Assembly (NCBI GenBank): GCA_963691705.1
Contig: OY829540.1
Coordinates: forward strand, 6,152,001 to 6,216,000
DNA: 64,000 bases
DNA from: Viola odorata
Lineage: Eukaryota; Streptophyta; Magnoliopsida; Malpighiales; Violaceae
Reading direction: 5' to 3'
The notes beneath the pieces are model-generated. The model was not told the origin of the DNA and searched no databases. It saw nothing but the letters and a program-made list of their open reading frames with translations. This document shows, one piece after another, positions 12,309-22,773 of the stretch (positions are counted from its first letter, which is position 1; each line of letters starts with the position of its first letter). The position numbers were made by a program, and so were the translations under genes.

Positions 12309-13339
12309 ATGAAGCAACTCAAGCATTCTTGCATTACTACTACTCTTTCCTTCCTAATCTTCATAACTCTCCCCTCCATAATTTCATCACAAACCTGTCA
12401 TAATTCCTGTGGCAAAATTCCCATCAAATACCCATTTGGCACTGGCCTCGGCTGCGGCGATCCGCGGTTCAACCGATATGTAACCTGTGATCAGGACAGA
12501 CTAACCCTAACCACCCACACAGGCTGCTATCCTGTCACAAACATAGATTATTCCAATCAAGTCATCTACATTTCAGACACTTCCATGTCAACATGTGCCT
12601 GCACACAAAAAAGCAAAGGTTTTGGTCTAGACTGGGATGCTCCATTCTCTTTCCATGATGACACTGTATTTACTCTGCTTGATTGTTCCACAACTTCATC
12701 CCCCATATTCGAACCTGACAGCTATAATAACGGCGGTGGTAACGGATCGGTAGTCCCGCGATGTGATAGAACAGGAGCACCCATCTGCAGTTTCTTGTAC
12801 TCCTGCAGAGCTATCAGTATGCTCAACCTTCCAATTTCCACATGCTGTGTCTACACGCCAGTCGATCTAGGACCGGCTTTCGAGATGGATTTGGAGAAGC
12901 TGCAGTGTAATTCGTATTCCGGGTTCTATAGCTTCAATGGACAGGAAGCTAATCCTGACAATTGGAAGTATGGGATAACACTTAAGTATAAGTTTAATGT
13001 TTATAATGACTACCCGAGTTCTTGTGCTAACTGTGAGAGGAGTCATGGAGTTTGTGGGTATGGTGGAGCTTACAATACTTTTGTCTGCAACTGTCCTGGT
13101 GGTCTGAACACAACTTCTGACTGCTTCTTTGAAGCAGCATTTAATCACGGCTCGAAGCTTCTTCTTCCATGGCAGACTGGTAACGAATTTAAAATCTCTC
13201 TATCTTTTAGCTCTGTTTCTTATTTCATGGAGTTTTTCTTCTTCTTTTTATAAGAATTGTCCTGTTCTGTGTTATTACAGGTACCTGGTTAGTCTATTCA
13301 TTGGCAAGTGTTTTGGTTTGGGCATTGTTGAGAACTTGA
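12309..13339 (+). CDS. Secreted WAK galacturonan-binding-domain protein, kinase-less
   Basis: Two exons, 12,309-13,179 and 13,281-13,339, encode 309 residues. An N-terminal signal peptide (about residues 1-28, hydrophobic LSFLIFITLPSIIS) is followed by the GUB_WAK domain (CHNSCGKIPIKYPFGTGLGC) and a Cys-rich region ending in an EGF-like or WAK C-terminal cluster (CANCERSHGVCGYG, CNCPGG). There is no kinase domain. The short second exon gives a hydrophobic C-terminal tail (TWLVYSLASVLVWALLRT), which looks like a GPI-anchor signal or a single membrane span. Proteins of this type sit at the cell wall and may bind pectin fragments. The Gly codon spanning the intron is split G/GT. A longer frame beginning at a TTG was ignored in favour of the first ATG. 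Confidence 0.87.
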
Positions 13340-13479
13340 GATGAATCAGAGTAGACTGAGTGCTGTAACAGCAGAACTAAATTATTTTCATGTAATTTCA
13401 GAAGGAAAAAAAATCTTACTAATGATAATAGTTTCATCGTTATTTTCCTTTTATGTATCAATAAGATTTTTTTTTTTTA

Positions 13480-13770
13480 CGGGGAGAGTTATGTTTCGAG
13501 TTCTATGTCCGGATAAAAAGAGCTAGACTTTACTAAAATGAGGGTATGTACTCAGTAATTCGGGAGTAATGTTTCGTGTTTCAATATCCTATTCGTGCAG
13601 AACTAAACTATACTAGAAAGAGGGCCGGTACTCTATAATTCAGTGATACTTTCTCTAAAGGAGAGAGTGACGTTTCGAGTTTCGGTATCCTTTTCGCGCA
13701 TTCGTATCTATCCCCACAAAAAAGAAGAAGCTAGACTACACTAGAAAGAGGGACTGTACTTTGTAGTTGT
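13480..13770 (+). repeat. Three diverged tandem repeats downstream of the WAK-type gene
   Basis: A unit of about 80-120 bases occurs three times, at about 13,490, 13,568 and 13,670. Each contains GTTTCGAGTTT-like, GTATCC-TTTTCG-like and CTAGACTNNACTAGAAAGAGGG-like segments. The copies are diverged. The rest of 13,340-14,354 holds no supported gene. Confidence 0.5.
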
Positions 13771-14354
13771 GGTGAAGATGTGGATCCAGCAAGGCTAAGT
13801 GCACCACCTTTATGACAGAGCGATTGGCTGCAATAAAATAGGATCAGAAGGGAATAAGGTTCTCTTTTTAGCTCTCTATCCACTAATGCAATATCACTTT
13901 CACTGTAAACTTGTAAAGGTTCTTTTATCATGAACCTTTTTTTTTTCTATCCCGGCAAGCTCTGGAAAGAAATAAAGTAAGCTAACAAGAATATTTACCA
14001 ATAGTAAAAACTAAATAATGCAAACGATCAGGGAGCGAACTCTGTTTAAGATTAAACTGAAATGTCTCGGTTGTTCTCATCTCTGATTCCCCACTCCACA
14101 GTACAGAAACCCAGGATGTTTCCTAAATATAATCATTCCCTCTATATCGACATTGTTCCTCGAGTTTTCTACACGAGGAAAGGACACTGATATGTTGTGC
14201 TTGAAGAAATAAATACTAAGTTTAAGGAATGGACGCACCTAAGATCAGAAACACGAATCTATCTTAGATCCCTTTGGATATGTACAGAGATTTACTACGA
14301 CTGCAAAACTTGTGTGTTCCAATGTACCATTCTCTCAGCCGAGTACTCGTGATG

Positions 14355-17300
14355 TCATCTCATATTGCAGCACTGAGGCTTTCCTTGACGTAATTTATCC
14401 CAGAGACATATCATCTGCCTTGGCGATTGGTAGTGGGCAGTATAGTAATCATCAATGCATCCAAATTGGCAGAACTTCAAGCTATGAAGATACTCGACAG
14501 GTTTCGAAATGTTGAAACTTTCCACCCACATTCCCATACTCACGTCTTCCATCTTAAACAACTGGACCAGGAGGAAATTGATTCATCATGTCAATTATAG
14601 GTGAACCCACTAAAACAGCAAATCACAGGCACCTCAAGTGCAAAACACAAATACAGACACATGCAATATGCACACAAAAATTAGAGAGTGCAACATACCC
14701 GAAGCTTATGATTTTCGAACTCAGCTACAATAAACTGTGCTATATCTGATGAAACAATATAACCAGGACCGTTTGCATAGGGTGGATATTCTTCCTCTGG
14801 CCATTCCTGATATACCAACAAGAGAAAGGGACATGTTATAGTCAGCAATTGTATCCTGTATAGGGAAAACTTCATGACTAAAACTGGAATTGTAGAACAT
14901 GAATAAGAGAGTAGATTATTGTTGGGTTATAAAACACAAAAAGAACTTTAATGCAAAGCTGATGAAAGAAGAAACTAGGATCGAGTATTTCAGATTTTTT
15001 TGAAAGAAGAAACTGGTAAACTCTGATTGTCTGTCTCTGCTAAGTCTTAAAGGAAGCAGCATTTATATCCAGCAGTTAAACATGAAGTGCAAGGTTTAAG
15101 GTAATAGGTCCCCTCGAGTAATATTGGCCTGAAAATCAATAGTAGTCTAACTTCTGACAAACGGCAACTTTTTTCTCCAACTTAAGGCAGAGGACATCAA
15201 ATCTAGAAACAACAAACAATAAGTTCCAAATTGCCACATGGTCGAAAATAGGAATTGATAAATCTAAAATTTGGGTAAGAGAAAACCTATGGTGATGAGA
15301 TAGTAATACTTCAAGATACATCACAGTAATATCATATCAAGTTGGAGCAGAAGCATTACTGAATGCAAAAGCAAATGGAAAACAGAAGCAAGGAAAAAGA
15401 GTAAAAGAAAAGGTTTACACACAAACCAATTGCAAAGCAGTCTCAGAAACAAGAATAAAGTTGTGAGATTGCCAATATACTGCACCACACAATGGAAACA
15501 AGGTCCTATTGCATTTTACTGGAAGTGAGAGGCTAGCTCAAATGTATTTGACTTTTTTTTTAAACCAGCAACAATTTGTAAGGGATTCACAGATTCACAC
15601 ACCTCGTATGTAACTGCCCATTTGCCATTACGCAAGGGCTTATGGTAGTAGTTCATGTTTCCAACATAGAGGCTTCTATCGCCATCCACTTTCTTTGCTT
15701 CCTTGATCACAACACCCACCCTGACAAATGTGTCATCATCACACTTCATAATATACTTTGCCGCCAGGAACCGAGCCTATTAACAACAATTCAAAACCAA
15801 CAGAGAGTTTATGCATTCTTTTCAGTATATGCCATAATGCTACCAGAAAGAAAAACACACAAGCAGACAACAAAAAACAAAAGCTACAATATCAATGGAA
15901 ACAATATAAGGACATATACGATGTGCTTAGCTAGATTCCCAAACACTCACCCCATATTCGCAGATTGCAACAGTCTTCAATACTACAAGATCATAATTAT
16001 CCATGTAAGGAACTATAACAATATCTCCAAAATATTCTGCTTCTTTCTTTAGCTCCACATTTATTTCCTTTCTTCCATGCTATCAAACAAACCATACATT
16101 CAACCAACTATTAGAATTTTTCATGGTGAAAGTAAAACTGATTGCATATCTAAACAAGTATCTCACTTCCAAACATACCAATGCTACAAAAAATCTGGCC
16201 ACTACTTTTGAAGATCTTATCAACTTGTGCTGCATCCAGGTTTTCCTTACAGCCATCCTTTCAGCAAAATGGTTGCCAGCAGAGAGAATACCAATGAAAA
16301 GCTCCACATTTCCATCAGGAAGCAGAGGTGCTCGCCACTTTGTAATCATCTCAAGATGCCGTTGTGGAGCAAAGCTTGGATGTGAGGCAGGTAGGGAAGC
16401 AGCAAATACGGCATGCACGTCGACATCTCCATTCAAATACAGTCCAGTAGCATCCTCAAGAACAAAACCCTAAAAAGTACAACTAATTTCAATACCTTTC
16501 AAGTACTCTACTCATCAAATAATTGTGAAGCATCCAAATTTAATTTACTCACAGTTCTATAAGGAAAGGATGTAATATGCCTCCCATCAACACTGATGTG
16601 GTAACCTTCTAAACCAGCACTCAATGTAAGAACAAATAGCTTCCCCTCTGTGAACGGGAATGGCCAGTTGTATGACATCTTCTTTTTCCACCCTATCAAT
16701 CTATTCAACCACCATGTAGCCTTTGAATCTTTCCCACTACCATCATCGTCGCGTAACCATTTCTCACACTTCACCTGTCCATCCACTTCACAGAACAAAA
16801 CGTATACACAAAGTAATTCAAAAAAATGTCGCAGCGAAAGGAATAACAAGAGTATAAACAACACAGATAGCTAGTCTGTGGGGAAGATTTACCAGTTTCC
16901 TCATCAGCTCTAGAGCTCCATCCTTCACACCTCAGTGCGTTCCCCCATTGCATTCTGTAGCAAGTATTCTGCTCAATCACTGGTCTCCCACTCCAATCAC
17001 CCTTCAATCTCGGATTAAAATGCAGAATCCTTGGTGGGTCCTCACCATCAACGGTCTTCAATCCTTGCAACTCCATCATGAACTGTGACACCACGACCTC
17101 CTCATCTTCCTTCACCAATGCTATTCTCGGCTCTTTCTCCGTATGACCCCACCTTGGCTTCCCCACAATGGTAATGTGCGACCCCAGCGTCAACCCGCAG
17201 GGAAGTTCCATGATCCTCTTCCGCGCCGAAAACTCCGACCCAGATAACGCAATCGAATTCGGGCACTGTTCAGTACGGTTGTCGGCCTTCGGGTCGGGCC

Positions 17301-17754
17301 GTAATTGACCCGTCTCCAATTCACCCCACACTTTCTTCCCCTCAACCCACGCCTCTCTTGCGGCCTTGTGGAGGACGGAGAACTCGTCGGCAGTTTCAAT
17401 ACCATCAATAACCGTCTCATTAAAGAACAAACTCCCAAGTTTCCTGCTGGTCTCCCGCATCCGCCTCTCAGACCTCCGGGGCGTGACCCAAGTAAGATCC
17501 GAAATGGGTCGAGTCCCCGCGTCCTCCTCTTCCTCACCCACCCACCATTCTCGTCGTTCAAGAATCAACGGTCTGGGGTGCACATCGCTGAGCGACCCAT
17601 AACCGTATCCGTACCCATACCCTGTTCCCGTCTTGAGTACAAAAGGGATTTCGAGGGTCATGAAGAGGATATAGAGCAAGAGAAGAGCGAGAAGGGCTTG
17701 GATCAATTTAAAACGACTGAGTCTCAATAAAGTTTCAAGCTTTAGCCGCCTCAT
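14355..17754 (-). CDS. Hydroxyproline O-galactosyltransferase, GT31 with galectin domain (GALT2-6 type)
   Basis: Seven exons (16,893-17,754; 16,553-16,785; 16,179-16,469; 15,951-16,079; 15,603-15,776; 14,699-14,806; 14,355-14,561) join in frame to 667 residues. The enzyme adds the first galactose to hydroxyproline of arabinogalactan proteins in the ER/Golgi. A signal anchor lies at about residues 17-37 ([18 protein letters not shown]). A galectin-like domain covers about 190-400 ([31 protein letters not shown]). The GT31 domain includes [20 protein letters not shown], the metal-binding KCDDDTF (Asp518-520) and [12 protein letters not shown]. It ends [10 protein letters not shown] Gly-Tyr repeat ([10 protein letters not shown]) sits in the stem region. 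All introns are GT-AG. An in-frame ATG 37 codons upstream (17,865) could give a longer form; the MRRLKLE start is favoured because the anchor then sits near the N terminus. Confidence 0.92.
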
Positions 17755-18098
17755 TTTGGGTTTTCTTGAATATTTGGAGAAGAAATTGAAGGTGGAAGAA
17801 CAAGAAGAGGAAGGAGGAGGAGGAAGAGAGTAGAAGCTTAAAAGAGCAAAGAAGCGTTTACACATGCAGAGAGTGTGGTTTTTTGAGTTTGGTTGGACTG
17901 ATCTGTGCAAAAGAATTTGTTTAAAGTAATGGTAAAACTTTTTGAACTTTTTTCTAAGAGCGTGGACGAGTTCTTGACTCCTGTTCGTTTTCTTTCTTTA
18001 ATTATTTGCTGTTGTCTGAGGTTAAGGAGATTGTAAGTAGAAAAACGGCGTAGTAATCTAATCTCTCGCTAGGAAACCAACGGCAACCGCATTTTATT
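17755..18098. other. GALT upstream region
   Basis: This contains the upstream in-frame ATG at 17,865 and the presumed 5' leader and promoter of the galactosyltransferase. On the minus strand the leader is pyrimidine-rich. No separate gene is supported. Confidence 0.5.
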
Positions 18099-18113
18099 TG
18101 TTGTTGTTTAACA

Positions 18114-18536
18114 TTTTGGTCATCCAACAATCACAAAATTTTCAATTAAGTCACTACATTTTTTTTATGACTATGTTACTAATGATGTGTTTCGTTAAGC
18201 TAAATTATCCATTTTCAAATTTCCTTCATGGATACATCAAACTCAGGTGTGTCGTTAAGCTAATAAAATAACATTCGAATGTTTTAACTTCGAGAAATTA
18301 TATAATTAAATTAATAATTAATATACGTTAATAAGAGTTCTAAAGTCATAATTTTAACAGTATTTTATTAGTTTAGTAACACGTGAATTTTGTGTGTCAA
18401 TTTTACACTATCACGTAACTTTTTCTATAGGTCTTGTGGGAGAAAGAGTAAAATTAGCTAATTTTGGTAACGTTAATGGCAAAATCATGCCGGAAAAAAA
18501 ATTAATGACTTAATTTTAAATTTTGTCATAATTGGG
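18114..18536. repeat. Inverted-repeat element flanked by a 15-base direct repeat
   Basis: The left arm (CATCCAACAATCACAAAATT then CAATTAAGTCACT) aligns with the reverse complement of the right end (CACCCAATTATGACAAAATT then AAATTAAGTCATT). Both sides are bordered by the direct repeat TGTTGTTGTTTAACA (18,099-18,113 and 18,537-18,551), a candidate target duplication that is partly low-complexity. It has no coding capacity and probably is a MULE-type MITE. Confidence 0.6.
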
Positions 18537-18551
18537 TGTTGTTGTTTAACA

Positions 18552-20130
18552 AACCTGAAAATTTTGATATTATCTTTCAGCTATATTTCACTAAAAAAAT
18601 ATTTTTTTACTAAAAACTAAATAAAATAAAATAAGTATATATAACTCTTTTATTTTAATATCAATCAATTTATCTTTATTGAACAGTTACAAATTTTATT
18701 ATTTTGATAAAAAATAGCGAGATATTTTTTCGGTTAGGTGAGGGAACTGGCATCCGCACGCACCCATTCTATTTGTTTCGGTTGAATCGGTTGGTGGTCA
18801 ACTTTACTGGCGCAAGCAGCCACAGCCACAGCCACAGCCACAGAGTATATTTTTTTTACCCAATCTTTTTGAGTATCTCTATTTTTTTAGGCGATTAATC
18901 TAATTTTATTCGAATATAATCAGTGTTAAAAAATGTGACTTTTTCAATACAAGCAGACACAATTATAAAATATTTCCTTTGTCCGTCAAATAAATTACGT
19001 TATGACAACAACAAAAATCTTGATTGAGAGCAATTTCTAATGAATTGGGGATTCAAACTAATGTTGATTAAGTGCAATTAATAGAGATTGAGAATAATTG
19101 GTTAGAAACATATAAAAATCAGTAATTAATTATTATTTTAATTATTGTGAAAGTGGATTGAGAGCAATTTTTTTGAGCATAGAGGAAGTATTTTTTTTTC
19201 TCACCCCGTAGATCCTCTAACCTTTTTTTGAGTAGGAGATTTATCTCGTTCACGTATAATTGGGTTCTGAAATTGATAACTCTCTTAACATAATTTTATT
19301 CATTCACTCAACTAAGGTTGAACAAATCTCTTTTTACTCGACCATAACTAATATTATTCAAACTATTCTTTCTTTTTAATGCGAAAATATCAAAAGGATT
19401 TAGGACCGTTGTCGCCGTTGGTGTGGGGATCATTGTTTTAACTTTAAGGGCTGCCCTTGTTTTAATTAGGGTGGGGGCTCGACTCGACGGCGAGAGCCGA
19501 GAGGTTTGCTGGTGGCTTTAAATTCCGTTCCTTTTTTTTCCTTTTCTATTAGTTAAAAAATTATTTTTCATAAATTATTCGAAGGTTCAGTGGCGGATAA
19601 GATTAAATTTTCCAGGTATAAAAATTGAAGGATAAATAAAAAATAAATAAAATTTTATGGATTATTAAGAAAGAATTAAAAAATTTAAGGTAATAAATAA
19701 TGAAACTTTAAGGACGGTTATAAGAAAATTTCACAAAAATGTACTGAGATAATAGTATTCATTTCTTCTCGGATCACTGTGTGAGGTGATGAATGAATTT
19801 TTTAGCTACAGATTCTTAAGTTTCTTTCAACCTACAATGAGGATTGTGTTTTTTCCCCCTTCTAACCTTTCGGGATGGATATGGACCATATATGGTAATT
19901 GTCACTGGCTCTGAGGGAGGCAGAGACGCAGAGTATTAATGCAAGTTAACCTTATAATTTACTACAATAAAATAAACCATTCAAAGTAAACGTTGTTCCA
20001 AATATGCCATTTAAAATCTTCTACAATTTGTTTCATAGACATGATTGTATCTGCTACACCAATATTACAATGATAGACGCTAACTCTATCCCAAAAGTTT
20101 TAGCTTCGCGCTTAATCTTAATGGAAAAAA
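18552..20130. other. AT-rich intergenic DNA
   Basis: No gene is supported. A short (AGCCAC)n run lies at about 18,819-18,842. A frame over 18,704-18,898 only reads through that repeat. A GC-richer patch at 19,400-19,520 has no recognisable content. Confidence 0.5.
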
Positions 20131-20268
20131 TTTGGGTAGATCATGATTTACCTACATCATGATTTAGGATGATGACATGTGCTCCAAATAGTGCTAGAAT
20201 ATCACTATTTTTTACACTTTTGGACACGTGTCATTATCCTACATCATGATGTAGGTAGATCTACCCAA
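20131..20268. repeat. Short MITE-like inverted repeat
   Basis: The ends are inverted copies: TTTGGGTAGATC at the left and GATCTACCCAA at the right, with pairing continuing through ACCTACATCATGAT and GATGACAYGTG-like sequence. Total length is about 138 bases with no coding content. It lies just 3' of the transporter pseudogene (which is on the minus strand). Confidence 0.6.
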
Positions 20269-20284
20269 GTTTTACTCTGATCTT

Positions 20285-20925
20285 AATATACCAGATACAT
20301 GGCAACATTAAAGAAAGACAAACCCAATTACGTCATCAAAGAATGGAACTACAAGTGCGGTTATTAATGTGTTCATCACAATAAATGACCTTACCAAACT
20401 ACTCCGGGCATTGGGATCTTTAAAAATCTTACCCTCAAATTCAATGGCCTTAGCAGTCAGAGTAGCCATTAGAGCATATTTGGTCAAGGGACTGAATACC
20501 GTACCCACAATAGCAATTTTGAACAATGAGCTCTTTTCCGGTAGACTCAATGTGATCTAAGACATCACGGATCCTTTATACATCCGATAACCAATCACTG
20601 TCATGAATTCATAGACGAGCGTGCAAGTGATGAAGCACAACATTAGGACCTGGAAGTGAAACCATAATGGATATAATTATTTAGAGTGTGATTTTTCAAA
20701 AGAAACTAATTAATTCACAGTTATATGTGTGTGTGTGTATATATATATATATATGTATATGCCTTGCGAAATTGTTGGTTATCCCTCATTGAACTTGCTA
20801 ATGTTGGGAAAATAGCATGACCAGCATAGCAAAAGCTAAACATACTAGGAGTTGTGGGTAACCCTTTCCAGTTCCAAAGGACACCCCTCTCATTGAATCC
20901 TAACCCATCAATTGACCCAACCAAC
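20285..20925 (-). pseudogene. AVT1-type vacuolar amino-acid transporter fragment, broken
   Basis: On the minus strand two exon-like pieces resemble plant AVT1-type AAAP transporters: 20,760-20,925 (SIDGLGFNERGVLWNWKGLP, then SFCYAGHAIFPTLASSMR) and 20,310-20,655 (VLMLCFITCTLVYEFM..., then ITLSLPEKSSLFKIAIVG, SPLTKYALMAT). They are separated by an intron-like stretch with a GT/AT microsatellite at 20,722-20,755. An in-frame TAG falls just before ITLSLP, where I recall the family having Gln in a SQITLNLP-like motif. The frame is also lost after PFFDDVIGFVFL. N-terminal exons are missing; a repeat element begins immediately upstream at 20,931. Confidence 0.75.
20722..20755. repeat. (GT)n(AT)n microsatellite
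   Basis: A GT dinucleotide run passes into an AT run inside the intron-like part of the transporter pseudogene. It is a simple sequence repeat without other function that I can see. Confidence 0.85.
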
Positions 20926-20930
20926 AAAAA

Positions 20931-21773
20931 GGTAAAACGCACTCAGGTCCAAATGTTATTATTTTCATTTTAATTAATCCCTAATTTTTTTTTGGTTCAA
21001 TTCGGTCTCATATGTTATATTCGTTAGTTTAAGTTAATCCCCATTAACAGAAAAACAACTAACGGAGACAAACGTCCGTTAAATTCTATTATTTTATTAT
21101 TTTTTCTGATAAAATAGTACCCATGTGAGCCCCACATGTTCAGATTACTAATTAAAAAATTAACAAAATAATTAAACATTAAAAAACACAACCAATTTAT
21201 TAATTAGGTAAAAGAATAAAAAAGGAAGAAGAAATAAAATTATAATTTTACCACAACCAAACCCATATGCAGCACTTCAACTTTCTTTATAGAAAAAAAA
21301 AGTAAAAAGAAAAAAAAACACCAAAAATGGACATTTGTCGAGGATATCACCGGGTCAGAAAAAACTAATAAAATAATACTCCCTCCGTCTCTTAAAGGAT
21401 GTCGTTTACTATTCCGGCGCATATTTCAAGGCGGCCGGAATAATAGCTATATGACCCCGAAAAAATTCGTACTTTTTTTCTAACGTACGTAAATCTTTTA
21501 CCTGCGTTAGAAAAAAAGTACCAATTTTTTCGGGGTCATATAGCTACTATTCCGGCCGCCTTGAAATGCGCGCTGGAATAGTAAACGACATCCTTTAAGG
21601 GACGGAGGGAGTATGATTTAATGGACGTTTGTCTTCGTTAGTTGTTTTTCTGACGATGGTGATTAACTTAAACTAACTGATATAACATTTGGGATCAGAT
21701 TGAACTAAAAAAACTTCGGAGATTAACTAAAATGAAAATACTAACTTTAAGGACCCCTAGGGTACGTTTTTCC
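20931..21773. mobile_element. Long-TIR nonautonomous element carrying a nested MITE
   Basis: About 165 bases at the left (from GGTAAAACGCACTCAGGTCC) align closely with the reverse complement of the right end (GGAAAAACGTACCCTAGGGG...). Shared inner segments include AACTAACGNAGACAAACGTCC and TTAGTTTAAGTTAATC. There is no coding content. No matching target duplication was seen at either end. A Stowaway MITE interrupts the interior at 21,379-21,611. The class is uncertain, possibly MULE. Confidence 0.7.
21379..21611. mobile_element. Stowaway MITE (Tc1/Mariner type)
   Basis: The 233-base element starts CTCCCTCCGTCTCTTAAAGG and ends CCTTTAAGGGACGGAGGGAG. CTCCCTCCGT is the hallmark Stowaway terminus. 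It is flanked by TA on both sides (21,377-21,378 and 21,612-21,613). The inverted arms extend over most of its length, including GTCGTTTACTATTCC and its complement, so the single strand would fold into one long hairpin. Confidence 0.93.
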
Positions 21774-22214
21774 GTATTGGTGTAGTGATTAAAATTTTGT
21801 TGGCTAAAATACAGTATGAGTTCTAATCTTATATTTAACATTTTTCTGATCAACCCGACTAAACAACCGGTCGAACCGGCAGAGTTTACAAACTTTTCAT
21901 TTTCTCAATCACATTCCAAATGTATGAAATTAAAAGAAAAACCAATCTAAATTTGTGAATCTCTTGAGACCACGACCAACATATTAAACATATAACCTAA
22001 ATTTTGGGTCAAATAATGAATTAATATAATATTTAATAATACCCAGTAGAGTTTCGCATCTCAGCCTCAACTCTCAACTACTTGAAAAGTGAGGCATGCC
22101 GGAAATCTCTACAAGGGTCATTTGGCCTTCAACTTGCGTTTCCGTCCGACTTGATATTTGATGGAGACTTGTTATTACACTATTCATTTGTTTTTAATTC
22201 ATTCTTAACTAGCT
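21774..22214. other. Intergenic DNA with a possible SINE-like start
   Basis: The sequence TTGGTGTAGTGATTAAAA at 21,778 resembles the box-A region seen near 1008, but no box B or tail is convincing. The remainder is AT-rich without a gene. Confidence 0.4.
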
Positions 22215-22223
22215 AATAGAATA

Positions 22224-22505
22224 GGGAAAAATCAAAAATTAGTACCTGCAGTCTAATTGATTGACTTATTTCAACCCTCTGTTTTTTTTTGTTGGATTAT
22301 ATCATTCCACTCCAAAATTTTGGTTCATTTCATCCCTCACCCTAACGCCATCCATTTTTTCCGTTAGTTTGCTTATGTGTCGTGCCACGTCAAGCGCCAC
22401 GTCACTGACTGCTGACGTATCACGCCACATAGATAGAAACCAACCGGGTTGAGCTGGAAACGGGTCGCAAAATGGGGTTGCCCCATTTTGCGTGAAACGA
22501 CGTCG
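22224..22505 (+). repeat. Left TIR of the Mutator-like element
   Basis: It starts GGGAAAAATCAAAAATTAGT. It contains the inverted repeat GCAAAATGGGG-TTG-CCCCATTTTGC (about 22,470-22,494) and the 14-base palindrome AAACGACGTCGTTT. Both are conserved in the right TIR. There are several ACGT cores (CCACGTC, GACGTAT). Confidence 0.88.
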
Positions 22506-22559
22506 TTTCATCACTTGGGAGCGTAAGCTCCGTCGTTCTGATATGCTTATATCATTTTC

Positions 22560-22609
22560 AGTGGCTGAACCATGGTTTTGTGGCAAAACCATGACGCCAA
22601 ACAGCCACT
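22560..22609. repeat. Perfect-stem hairpin abutting the Harbinger-like insertion
   Basis: AGTGGCTG pairs with CAGCCACT at the outside. Inside, CATGGTTTTG pairs with CAAAACCATG around a TGG loop. The last base overlaps the TTA at the left Harbinger-like end. It may be part of the Mutator-like interior. Confidence 0.65.
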
Positions 22610-22773
22610 TAGGGCGCGTTTACTTCGGAGGTTTTTCCGGAAAAATCTCCAGTTTTTAGAAAAATGGACGTTTTTTTAGAGAATGTGTTTACTTGGCGTA
22701 ATTTTCCATTCCTGAAAGGAAATGAAAATTTTCTTTACTGTTCATTAATGAAGGAATTTGGAGAGGGCAGAAT

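Noticed and set aside
17305..17730. Plus-strand frame of 141 codons opposite the galactosyltransferase
   Set aside because: It is a shadow of the GC-rich first exon of the minus-strand gene.
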